64,000 nucleotides of DNA from Achromobacter sp. Root83 (GTDB lineage: Bacteria > Pseudomonadota > Gammaproteobacteria > Burkholderiales > Burkholderiaceae_B), in the NCBI RefSeq assembly GCF_001428845.1, contig NZ_LMIU01000012.1, positions 438,857 through 502,856 of the forward strand, read 5' to 3'. This document shows, piece after piece, positions 56,929-64,000 of this stretch; position 1 is the stretch's first letter; each line of letters opens with the position of its first letter. The notes under the pieces were generated by a model. The model saw nothing but the letters and a program-made list of their open reading frames with translations. It was not told the DNA's origin and ran no database searches. The translations under genes were made by a program, and so were the position numbers.

Positions 56929-57034
56929 GTTTTCCCCTTGAAATCGCATGGTCGAGAGTGGATCGCCGGGCCTGGCTTCGCTGGGCCGCGAGGTGTCTCA
57001 TCGCGGTGGCTTGCCAGGTCTCCTTGGATGCTAT

Positions 57035-57055
57035 AAATTCCGTATATTGGAATTT
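57035..57055. promoter_or_regulatory. Candidate IclR operator between the Bug and IclR genes
   Basis: AAATTCC-N7-GGAATTT is a perfect 7-bp inverted repeat in an AT-rich stretch, 45 bp before the IclR start. Its size and symmetry fit an IclR-family dimer site controlling both divergent genes. Confidence 0.6.
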
Positions 57056-57099
57056 AATTTTGTCGTTCGAAATAAACTATAAAAACGAAGCGAATAGAA

Positions 57100-57954
57100 A
57101 TGCAATCTTTTTCTGACGCAAGGCGCATCGCGCATCCGCCCTCCAAGCCGGACGAGAAGCTTGAACTGAGCCTGCCTGCGCGGCGCAAACGCGCGGCCGG
57201 CGCAAGCGAGGGCGCCAATTCGCCGGACTTCATCACCGCCTTGGCGCGCGGCCTGGACGTGCTTCGGTGCTTCCGGCATGGCGTGGTGGCGCTGGGTAAC
57301 CTGGATCTCGCACGCCTGACCGGCCTGCCCAAGCCCACCATCAGCCGCATCACGTACACGCTGACCGAACTGGGCTATCTGCGCTACCACCCGGACACGG
57401 GCAAGTATTCGCCCGGTTATGGCGTCCTGGCGCTGGGCTTCGGCCTGCTGGCCGGGCTGGAAGTGCGCGAACTCGCCAAGGTGTCGATGACCGATCTGGC
57501 GCGCGATACCGGTGGAGCGGTCGCGCTGGGGGCCTTCGATGGCGACGCCATGACCTATGTCGAAGCCATCCATGGCTCGTCCGCCCTGTATCTGCGTCTG
57601 CCGGTGGGCTATCGCGCCAGCCTGGACAGCGCCATGGGCCGCGCCTACCTGGCCAGCCTGCCGGCCGAGGAATGCGACGGCATCCTGGCGCGCCTGGGGG
57701 CCGCGGCCCCGGCCGGCGCGGCGATCGACCGCGCCCGCGCGGAACTGCGGGAGTCGGGCTGCTGTTTTGCGATCGGCGAATGGCAGTCGGGCATCAACGC
57801 GGTCGCCGTGCCGTTCACGTCCATCACGGGCGAGGGCGTTTTCGTCATGAGCTGCGGCGGACCCGCCAGCCTGTTGGAAGAGCCCGACTTGCGCGCCCGG
57901 GTGGCGCCGGCATTGCTGGCCGCAGTAGCGGGGCTGGCGGGGGCGCCGGGCTGA
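57100..57954 (+). CDS. IclR-family transcriptional regulator
   Basis: This 284-residue regulator has about 45 extra N-terminal residues, a winged helix-turn-helix (DFITALARGLDVLRCF, LTGLPKPTISRITYTLTELGYL) and the IclR effector domain with GYRASLDSAMGRAYLA and the late NAVAVPF segment. The ligand is unknown. It diverges from the Bug gene, which it very likely controls through the palindrome at 57035. Confidence 0.92.
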   Translation: MQSFSDARRIAHPPSKPDEKLELSLPARRKRAAGASEGANSPDFITALARGLDVLRCFRHGVVALGNLDLARLTGLPKPTISRITYTLTELGYLRYHPDTGKYSPGYGVLALGFGLLAGLEVRELAKVSMTDLARDTGGAVALGAFDGDAMTYVEAIHGSSALYLRLPVGYRASLDSAMGRAYLASLPAEECDGILARLGAAAPAGAAIDRARAELRESGCCFAIGEWQSGINAVAVPFTSITGEGVFVMSCGGPASLLEEPDLRARVAPALLAAVAGLAGAPG

Positions 57955-58036
57955 CGCGTGGCGCGCATCCGGGGCAGGCGTGGCTATCTCGTACAATTCA
58001 CGGATTGATCCACCCCTAGCGCCCTCGGAGACCCGT

Positions 58037-58303
58037 TTGGCCAAACCCACACAAGCTGATCCGCAGACCGACGATCGTCCCTTGCCCCAGGATTTCGAAA
58101 CGGCCCTGGCCGAGCTGGAATCGCTGGTTGCGGCCATGGAAGACGGCTCGTTGCCGCTTGAGCAATCGCTGGCGGCCTACCGCCGCGGCGTGGCGCTCAC
58201 GCGGGTCTGCCAAGACCGCTTGGCGCAGGCCGAACAACAGGTCAAGGTTCTGGAAGGCGACCTGCTGCGGCCGCTGGATCCCTCGGCGCTGGATGACGAA
58301 TAA
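58037..58303 (+). CDS. xseB: XseB, exodeoxyribonuclease VII small subunit
   Basis: This 88-residue helical protein has the family signature FETALAELESLVAAMEDGSLPLEQSLAAYRRGVAL. With XseA it forms exonuclease VII, which degrades single-stranded DNA; xseA is elsewhere. The start is TTG at 58037, with GGAG seven bases upstream, giving the usual length. An upstream ATG at 57980 would add 19 residues unlike the family. It is followed by ispA, a common arrangement. Confidence 0.93.
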   Translation: MAKPTQADPQTDDRPLPQDFETALAELESLVAAMEDGSLPLEQSLAAYRRGVALTRVCQDRLAQAEQQVKVLEGDLLRPLDPSALDDE

Positions 58304-58310
58304 GAACCCG

Positions 58311-59222
58311 ATGAAGCAAACTCAACTCGCTTTCTCCGAGTGGTTGCAAGGCCGTGCGCGACACGTCGAAGACGTGCTCGATGACCTGATGCCTCCGGCG
58401 GACGTGCTGCCCTCGCGCTTGCACGAAGCCATGCGGTACGCCGTGCTTGGCGGCGGCAAGCGCGTGCGCGCGGCCCTGGTCTATGCCGCCGGGCAGGCCT
58501 GCCCGGTCAGCGGCAGCGTGCTGGCCATCGAAGCCTCGCTGGACCGCGCGGCCGCTGCCGTGGAACTGATCCATGGCTATTCGCTGGTCCACGACGACCT
58601 GCCTTGCATGGACGACGACACGCTGCGCCGAGGCCGGCCCACCGTCCACGTGCAATTCGACGAAGCCACGGCGATGCTGGCGGGCGACGCGCTGCAGCCG
58701 CTGGCGTTCGACCTGCTGGCCTCCATGCCGATCGCGCCCGCGCTTATTGTCCAGGCCACCCAGTCGCTGGCGCGCGCGGCTGGCAGCCAGGGCATGGCGG
58801 GCGGGCAGGCCATCGATCTGTTCAGCGTGGGGCGTTCGCTGTCGCGTGATGAATTGCAGATGATGCATGGCATGAAAACGGGCGCCATGCTCGCATGCAG
58901 CGTGGCGCTGGGCGGGATCGTGGCGGGCGCCAGCTCGGCGTCGCGCCAGGCGCTGGACGCCTACGCGCAGGCCATGGGGCTGGCTTTCCAGGTGGTGGAC
59001 GACATCCTCGACGTGACCGCCGATACCGCCAGCCTGGGCAAGACGCCTGGCAAGGACGCGGCCGAGAACAAGCCGACCTACGTGTCGCTCCTGGGGCTAT
59101 CCGAAGCTCGCGCCTTTGCCGAGGAACTGCGGGAAGCCGCCCTCGCTGCCTTGGCTCCGCTGGGGGATGCCGGCGCGCGCCTGGCCCAGCTGGCCGACTT
59201 CATCGTTCTTCGGGACCGCTGA
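58311..59222 (+). CDS. ispA: IspA, farnesyl (geranyl) diphosphate synthase
   Basis: This 303-residue all-helical prenyltransferase has the first Asp-rich motif in LVHDDLPCMDDD and the second in FQVVDDILD; LGGGKRVR binds IPP. It condenses IPP and DMAPP to farnesyl diphosphate. The start is ATG at 58311 or 58293; the latter overlaps xseB by 11 bases. It lies 54 bp before dxs, giving an xseB-ispA-dxs order that is widespread in proteobacteria. Confidence 0.95.
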   Translation: MKQTQLAFSEWLQGRARHVEDVLDDLMPPADVLPSRLHEAMRYAVLGGGKRVRAALVYAAGQACPVSGSVLAIEASLDRAAAAVELIHGYSLVHDDLPCMDDDTLRRGRPTVHVQFDEATAMLAGDALQPLAFDLLASMPIAPALIVQATQSLARAAGSQGMAGGQAIDLFSVGRSLSRDELQMMHGMKTGAMLACSVALGGIVAGASSASRQALDAYAQAMGLAFQVVDDILDVTADTASLGKTPGKDAAENKPTYVSLLGLSEARAFAEELREAALAALAPLGDAGARLAQLADFIVLRDR

Positions 59223-59276
59223 TCCGTGATACGCACGGCCTGATCGCAGGCCGGGCCAACGAACCCACATAAAAGC

Positions 59277-61139
59277 ATGACGACTGATTTATTGGACCGC
59301 ATTCAATCGCCGGCAGACCTCAAGCGCCTGGATCGTCGCGAGCTCAAGAAGCTCGCGGACGAACTGCGCGGCTTCGTGCTGGAGTCGGTGTCCAAAACGG
59401 GCGGGCATTTATCGTCCAATCTGGGCACCGTCGAGCTCACGCTTGCGCTGCATCAGGTGTTCGACACGCCGCATGACCGCATCGTCTGGGATGTGGGCCA
59501 CCAGTCCTATCCCCACAAGATCCTGACCGGACGGCGGGCCGGCATGGCCAAGCTGCGCCAGCAGGGCGGCATTTCGGGCTTTCCCAAGCGCAGCGAATCC
59601 GACTACGACGCCTTCGGCACCGCGCATTCGTCCACCTCGATCTCGGCGGCGCTGGGCATGGCGGTCGCCTCGCGCAATGCCGGGGTACAACGTCAGCACA
59701 TCGCCGTGATCGGCGACGGCGCGATGTCCGCCGGCATGGCCTTCGAAGCCATGAATAACGCGGGCGTCACGCCCAACATCAACCTGCTGGTGATCCTCAA
59801 CGACAACGACATGTCGATCTCGCCGCCGGTGGGGGCGTTGAACCGCTATCTGGCCCGCCTGATGTCGGGCCGCTTCTACGCCACGGCCAAGAACGTGGGC
59901 CGCGCGGTGCTGCAGCATGTGCCTCCCGTGCTCGAGCTGGCGCGCCGCTTCGAAGAACACGCCAAGGGCATGGTCACGCCGGCCACCCTGTTCGAGGAAT
60001 TCGGCTTCAATTATGTCGGCCCGATCGACGGCCACGACCTGGACGCGCTGGTGCCCACGCTGCAGAACCTGAAGGCCCTGGAAGGCCTGCAGTTCCTGCA
60101 TGTGGTGACCAAGAAAGGGCAGGGCTACAAACTGGCCGAGGCCGATCCGGTGCTGTATCACGGCCCGGGCAAGTTCGACCCCGCGGTCGGCATCCAGCAG
60201 TCCAAGGCCCCGGGCAAGCGCACGTTCACGCAGGTGTTCGGGCAGTGGCTGTGCGACACGGCCGAGCAGGATCCGCGCCTGGTCGCGGTCACGCCCGCCA
60301 TGCGCGAGGGCAGCGGGCTGGTGGAATTCGAAAAACGTTTTCCGCAGCGTTACTTCGACGTGGGCATCGCCGAGCAGCACGCCGTGACGTTTGCCGCCGG
60401 CATCGCCTGCGAAGGGCAAAAGCCTGTCGTGGCCATCTACTCCACATTCATGCAGCGCGGCTACGATCAGTTCGTCCATGACGTCGCCCTGCAGAACCTG
60501 GATGTCACGTTCGCGCTGGACCGCGCGGGCATCGTGGGCGCCGACGGCGCCACGCATGCCGGCAATTACGACATCGCCTTCCTGCGCTGCGTGCCGAACA
60601 TGGTGGTGGCCACGCCCTCCGACGAAAGCGAAACCCGCTTGCTGCTGTCGACCTGTTATCAGCATCCGGGCCCGGCCTCGGTGCGCTATCCGCGCGGCGC
60701 AGGGTGCGGCGCTCAGGAAGACGCCGGCCTGGATGCCGTCGAGCTGGGCCGCGGCCTGCTGCGCCGCGAGGGCAGGAAGATCGCCATTCTGGGCTTCGGC
60801 ACGCTGGTCCAGTCGGCGCTGGGCGCTGCCGCCAAACTGGACGCCACGGTGGCCGACATGCGCTTCGTCAAGCCGATCGATCGCGCACTGATCCTGGACC
60901 TGGCGAGCCGACACGACGCGCTCGTCACCGTGGAAGACGCATCTATCATGGGCGGCGCGGGCAGCGCGGTGCTGGAAGCGCTGAGCGCCGCGGGAGTGCA
61001 GATTCCTGTATTGCAACTAGGCCTGCCGGACGAGTTCATCGATCACGGCGAGCAGTCGGCGCTATTGGCCGGCATGGGCCTGGACGCCGCCGGCATCGAG
61101 CAATCGATCCGGGCCCGCTACGCCGATTTGCTGAACTGA
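59277..61139 (+). CDS. dxs: Dxs, 1-deoxy-D-xylulose-5-phosphate synthase
   Basis: This 620-residue thiamine-diphosphate enzyme joins pyruvate and glyceraldehyde-3-phosphate, the first step of the MEP pathway. The cofactor motif is [18 protein letters not shown]; the N-terminal [17 protein letters not shown] and the transketolase-like [17 protein letters not shown] with its catalytic Glu are clear. The length is normal. It ends the xseB-ispA-dxs group. A very stable hairpin lies just after the stop. Confidence 0.97.
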   Translation: MTTDLLDRIQSPADLKRLDRRELKKLADELRGFVLESVSKTGGHLSSNLGTVELTLALHQVFDTPHDRIVWDVGHQSYPHKILTGRRAGMAKLRQQGGISGFPKRSESDYDAFGTAHSSTSISAALGMAVASRNAGVQRQHIAVIGDGAMSAGMAFEAMNNAGVTPNINLLVILNDNDMSISPPVGALNRYLARLMSGRFYATAKNVGRAVLQHVPPVLELARRFEEHAKGMVTPATLFEEFGFNYVGPIDGHDLDALVPTLQNLKALEGLQFLHVVTKKGQGYKLAEADPVLYHGPGKFDPAVGIQQSKAPGKRTFTQVFGQWLCDTAEQDPRLVAVTPAMREGSGLVEFEKRFPQRYFDVGIAEQHAVTFAAGIACEGQKPVVAIYSTFMQRGYDQFVHDVALQNLDVTFALDRAGIVGADGATHAGNYDIAFLRCVPNMVVATPSDESETRLLLSTCYQHPGPASVRYPRGAGCGAQEDAGLDAVELGRGLLRREGRKIAILGFGTLVQSALGAAAKLDATVADMRFVKPIDRALILDLASRHDALVTVEDASIMGGAGSAVLEALSAAGVQIPVLQLGLPDEFIDHGEQSALLAGMGLDAAGIEQSIRARYADLLN

Positions 61140-61145
61140 GCCCTT

Positions 61146-61179
61146 CTTGCGGACGACGGCGGAAGCCGTCATCCGCAAG
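61146..61179 (+). other. Long hairpin after dxs
   Basis: CTTGCGGA and GACGGC pair with GCCGTC and TCCGCAAG, with one C-A mismatch and a GGAA loop, 15 positions in all. There is no T-run, so its role as a terminator is doubtful. Confidence 0.75.
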
Positions 61180-61325
61180 GATGAAACACACTGTTCCGCT
61201 CCTGCCAACATACGAATAGAAGGGTTTTCCCCGGCGATTGCCAGCGTATGGGCGATAATGAGCGCCTCTCAAGATTACTAGGCCTGTGCGTTTTCACGAC
61301 TGACTGCCTAGACAGGTAAGCCGAA

Positions 61326-62123
61326 ATGAATTCTCCGATCGACCCCGCCATCGTGATGCCCGACGTCCAGAGTTCGGCCGACACACGGCACATCCCGATT
61401 CAGCGCGTGGGCATCCGTGGCGTGCGCCATCCCATGCTGGTTGAAAGCGGCGACGGCTCGGCCCAAGGCACCGTGGCCAACTGGACGCTGACGGTCGCCC
61501 TGCCGCCCGAAGAAAAAGGGACCCACATGTCCCGCTTCGTGGCCCTGCTGGAAAAGTACCGCAGCACCCCCATGACGCCGACCTTGTTCCGCGCCATGGC
61601 CGCCGACATGCTGCCGCTGCTGCATGCCGAGCGCGGCGACATCACGGCCTCGTTTCCGTACTTCATCAACAAGTCCGCCCCGATCTCCGGCGTACAGAGC
61701 CTGCTGGACTACGAAGTCCAGTGGATCGCCCGGGCCCAGGCCGACAGCGTCGAATTCGAACTTATCGTGCAGGTGCCCGTCACCAGCCTCTGTCCGTGTT
61801 CCAAGGCGATTTCCGAGTACGGCGCGCATAACCAGCGTTCGCACGTCACGGTCTCGGCCATCCTCAGCGACGACATCGGCATGGACGGCGTCATCCGCTT
61901 GATCGAAGAAGAAGGCTCATGCGAGCTGTGGGGCCTGCTCAAGCGCCCCGACGAAAAGTACGTCACGGAACGCGCCTACGACAACCCCAAGTTTGTCGAA
62001 GACCTGGTGCGCGACGTGGCAGCTCGCCTGAACGCGCACCCCGGCATCGCCCGCTATCGCGTCGAGGCCGAGAACTTCGAATCCATCCACAACCACTCGG
62101 CCTACGCCGTCGTGGAAGGCTGA
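61326..62123 (+). CDS. folE2: FolE2, GTP cyclohydrolase IB
   Basis: This 265-residue tunnel-fold enzyme converts GTP to dihydroneopterin triphosphate, the first step of folate synthesis. The active-site cysteine is in [21 protein letters not shown], the type IB signature. Other family blocks are GVRHPMLVE and [21 protein letters not shown]. Type IB is often used when zinc is limiting, though in many bacteria it is the only form. The leader has mutually exclusive stems near the ribosome-binding site. The DUF817-like gene follows after 7 bp. Confidence 0.95.
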   Translation: MNSPIDPAIVMPDVQSSADTRHIPIQRVGIRGVRHPMLVESGDGSAQGTVANWTLTVALPPEEKGTHMSRFVALLEKYRSTPMTPTLFRAMAADMLPLLHAERGDITASFPYFINKSAPISGVQSLLDYEVQWIARAQADSVEFELIVQVPVTSLCPCSKAISEYGAHNQRSHVTVSAILSDDIGMDGVIRLIEEEGSCELWGLLKRPDEKYVTERAYDNPKFVEDLVRDVAARLNAHPGIARYRVEAENFESIHNHSAYAVVEG

Positions 62124-62130
62124 GCGGCCC

Positions 62131-63054
62131 GTGAGCCATCCGGCGGCCAGCGACTGGCCGCTCATAGCGGGACTGCAGACGTGGGAATCGCGGCTGGCCA
62201 GCAATCTGGCCGGCCGCGGCCGCTTTGGCGTCGCACTCTATGAATTCTTCCGCTTCGGCGTCAAGCAGGCCTGGGCCTGCCTGTTCGGCGGCCTCATGTG
62301 CGCGCTGCTGCTGGGCACCCATTGGTGGTACCCCCAACACGCCGCCCTGGCCCGCTACGACTTCCTGACCTTGGCCGCGCTCGGCATCCAGGCCGCGCTG
62401 CTGGCGCTGCGCATGGAAACCTGGAGCGAGGCCCGGGTGATCCTGATGTTCCATGTGGTGGGCACCTGCATGGAAATCTTCAAGACCGCGGCGGGCTCGT
62501 GGATCTACCCCGAGGCCAGCGTGCTGCGCATCGGCGGCGTGCCGTTGTTCACGGGCTTCATGTATGCGGCCGTGGGCAGTTACCTGGCGCGCGTCTGGCG
62601 CCTGTTCGATTTCCGTTTCCAGGCCCATCCGCCGCTTGCCGCCACGGCGGCGCTGTCGGTGCTGATCTACCTGAACTTCTTTGCTCACCACTTCATCATG
62701 GATTTCCGGTGGGTGCTGTTCGCGCTGACGGGCGTGCTGTTCGCGCGCACCTGGGTGTATTTCCGCATCTGGCGGGCCTACCGCCGCATGCCGCTGCTGC
62801 TGGGCTTCGTGCTGGTGGCGCTGTTCATCTGGTTCGCCGAGAACATCGGCACCTTCGCCAACGCCTGGCGCTACCCGAGCCAGGCGCATGCCTGGCAGCT
62901 CGTATCCCTTGCCAAGCTCGGCTCGTGGTTCCTGCTGATGATCATCAGCTACGTGATGGTCAGCCTGGTCAACCGGCCGCAGGACATTGGTGTTGCGGAT
63001 ATGCCTCGGGCGGCGGGGCAGGAGCCGACCACTAACGCGTCCCTTATTTCATAA
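62131..63054 (+). CDS. DUF817-like multi-spanning membrane protein
   Basis: This 307-residue protein has about eight transmembrane helices and conserved segments such as HVVGTCMEIFKTAAGSWIYPE, FTGFMYAAVGSYLARVWRLFDFRF and FIWFAENIGTFANAWRYPSQ, which I recognise as the DUF817 type. The function is unknown. The start is GTG at 62131, seven bases after folE2, so it is probably cotranscribed. Confidence 0.8.
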   Translation: MSHPAASDWPLIAGLQTWESRLASNLAGRGRFGVALYEFFRFGVKQAWACLFGGLMCALLLGTHWWYPQHAALARYDFLTLAALGIQAALLALRMETWSEARVILMFHVVGTCMEIFKTAAGSWIYPEASVLRIGGVPLFTGFMYAAVGSYLARVWRLFDFRFQAHPPLAATAALSVLIYLNFFAHHFIMDFRWVLFALTGVLFARTWVYFRIWRAYRRMPLLLGFVLVALFIWFAENIGTFANAWRYPSQAHAWQLVSLAKLGSWFLLMIISYVMVSLVNRPQDIGVADMPRAAGQEPTTNASLIS

Positions 63055-63066
63055 GGTGGCGTCGGC

Positions 63067-63095
63067 TTGCGCGTACTTGCCCAATCGGTGATAAT
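63067..63095 (+). promoter_or_regulatory. Candidate sigma-70 promoter of the rpsF operon
   Basis: TTGCGC and GATAAT are separated by 17 bp. The leader would be about 140 nt long and include the structure at 63109-63140. Confidence 0.6.
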
Positions 63096-63108
63096 CGTGG
63101 GCTTTCTT

Positions 63109-63140
63109 GCTCGACCGCCCATGGTTTTTGGGTAGCGGGC
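63109..63140 (+). promoter_or_regulatory. Candidate S6:S18 autoregulatory RNA motif in the rpsF leader
   Basis: GCTCG (63109-63113) can pair with CGGGC (63136-63140), then ACCG bulges opposite TAG, and CCCA (63118-63121) pairs with TGGG (63129-63132). A CCG bulge facing GTAGCGG copies the S6:S18 site of 16S rRNA (GUAGCGG) and the motif reported for rpsF leaders. It lies about 100 nt before the start codon. Confidence 0.55.
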
Positions 63141-63240
63141 TGCCCCTTGCTGCGAAACGTCGAAGTTGTAAACCCACCCATGATGGAAAGCGCGGGTGCA
63201 AGACGTTCGGCCAGCGAGACATCCTCAAGGAGTTTTACTC

Positions 63241-63615
63241 ATGCGTCACTACGAAGTAGTGTTTATCGTTCACCCCGACCAAAGCGAGCAAGTGCCCGCC
63301 ATGGTCGAGCGTTACCAAACGCTGGTCACGGGCCAAGGCGGCTCGGTCCATCGTCTGGAAGACTGGGGTCGCCGTCAACTGGCCTACCCGATCCAGAAGC
63401 TCGTCAAGGCTCACTACGTCTGCCTGAACATCGAGTGCGGCCAAGCCACGCTGGATGAACTGGAACACTCGTTCCGCTACAACGACGCCGTTCTGCGCCA
63501 CCTGGTCATCAAGACCAAGAAAGCCCAGACCACGCCTTCGATCATGATGAAGTCGGTCGAGCGCGAAGAAGCCCGTAAGGCTTCGGCGGAAGCGGTCCCG
63601 GCTCAGGCCGAGTAA
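63241..63615 (+). CDS. rpsF: 30S ribosomal protein S6
   Basis: This 124-residue protein has the S6 fold: [44 protein letters not shown] and [14 protein letters not shown] are diagnostic. It binds S18 on the platform of the 30S subunit. AAGGAG precedes the ATG with good spacing. The C-terminal tail beyond residue 100 is charged and variable. It heads the rpsF-priB-rpsR-rplI operon, of which only the first two genes are in the window. Confidence 0.98.
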   Translation: MRHYEVVFIVHPDQSEQVPAMVERYQTLVTGQGGSVHRLEDWGRRQLAYPIQKLVKAHYVCLNIECGQATLDELEHSFRYNDAVLRHLVIKTKKAQTTPSIMMKSVEREEARKASAEAVPAQAE

Positions 63616-63665
63616 GCAGGGCTCACGAGAGCTCATCCCATGAAGTCCCCTCGGTGCCTGGCAGG

Positions 63666-63989
63666 ATGAATCAGCTGGAACTCAGCGCCCGCGTTCTCGA
63701 ATGCGAGCCTTTGCGCCACACTCCCGCCGGACTGCCCGCACTGGAAATGGTGCTGGCGCACGAGTCGGAAGTCATCGAAGCCGGCCACCCGCGCCGCGTC
63801 GAATTGACGATCACCGCCGTGGCATTGGGAGATCTGGCGTTGCTGTTGAAGAACACCGCTTTAGGGTCCGAATTGCTGGTGCAGGGGTTTTTGGCTCCCG
63901 CGCGCAAGGACTCGGTGAAGATCAAGCTGCATTTGCAGCAGGCGCGCAAGATCAGCGGTAGCGCAGGACGCGATCCGCAGGTGGCTTGA
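63666..63989 (+). CDS. priB: PriB, primosomal replication protein N
   Basis: This 107-residue single-strand-binding OB-fold protein helps restart stalled forks with PriA. The N terminus [31 protein letters not shown] and the middle [31 protein letters not shown] fit the family, and the rpsF-priB order supports it. The start is the ATG at 63666; a GTG at 63654 in frame is possible, since GGCAGG lies too close to the ATG. rpsR should follow beyond the window. Confidence 0.9.
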   Translation: MNQLELSARVLECEPLRHTPAGLPALEMVLAHESEVIEAGHPRRVELTITAVALGDLALLLKNTALGSELLVQGFLAPARKDSVKIKLHLQQARKISGSAGRDPQVA

Positions 63990-64000
63990 AAGGGTTGAGC

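Noticed and set aside
61278..61316. H-type pseudoknot riboswitch before folE2
   Set aside because: The stems would have zero-length connecting loops, which is sterically impossible. Alternative hairpins are the more reasonable reading.

Overview
The window looks like chromosome of a high-GC betaproteobacterium of the order Burkholderiales, most like Achromobacter or Bordetella (Alcaligenaceae). This is an inference from gene content and style, not a database match. The clues are a Bug-type solute-binding protein beside its own regulator, a paa cluster with paaN instead of paaZ, the pair fkpB-ispH, and the block scpB-rluB / rimP-nusA-infB-rbfA-truB-typA. Nearly all of it is ordinary core chromosome. 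I saw no phage, transposase, CRISPR array or rRNA.

Layout. 1-4603: end of a phenylacetate degradation operon (paaE end, paaN, paaG, paaI, paaK), followed by a 91-bp GC-rich tandem array. 4938-8456 (-): a MATE exporter coupled to a GT-C membrane glycosyltransferase, then ribosomal protein L31 type B. 8758-10378 (-): kynB-kynA of tryptophan catabolism. 10471-13345: radC, diverging from fkpB-ispH-maiA. 13359-16853 (-): an OmpR-type regulator, a histidine kinase and a DegP-type protease, probably one operon. 17010-20394: tRNA-Thr, tRNA-Asn, a CobW GTPase, a LysR regulator, a candidate structured RNA and initiator tRNA-fMet. 20417-32395: scpB, rluB and the rimP-nusA-infB-rbfA-truB-typA information-processing block. 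32483-34579: a tautomerase, a LysR regulator and a LOG-family protein. 34596-39133: polA, a ZIP metal transporter and a dienelactone hydrolase, then a second copy of the GC-rich array. 39433-45508: Na/Pi cotransporter, serine dehydratase, HtpX, a DMT exporter and a sulfurtransferase.

45561-53239 is a phosphonate locus: a PhnZ-like HD-domain oxygenase and a LysR regulator face an ABC transporter, phosphonoacetaldehyde hydrolase (PhnX) and an FAD oxidoreductase. No PhnW transaminase and no PhnY/TmpA dioxygenase is present, so the flavoenzyme may make the phosphonoacetaldehyde that PhnX cleaves. A Rieske oxygenase with an enlarged cluster-binding loop sits next door. 54737-57954: an acyltransferase, and a Bug protein divergent from an IclR regulator. 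58037-61139: xseB-ispA-dxs. 61326-63054: folE2 and a DUF817-like membrane protein. 63241-end: rpsF-priB, with the expected rpsR and rplI beyond the window.

The most unusual features are the two arrays of one GC-rich repeat. Each lies just 3' of a stop codon, reads in the direction of that gene, and sits between convergent genes. Next are the phosphonate gene set with its Rieske neighbour, an intrinsic terminator abutting the rimP ribosome-binding site, and a promoter-led structured RNA candidate at 19574-19766. All gene functions are assigned by recognising family motifs by eye. No searches or folding programs were run.
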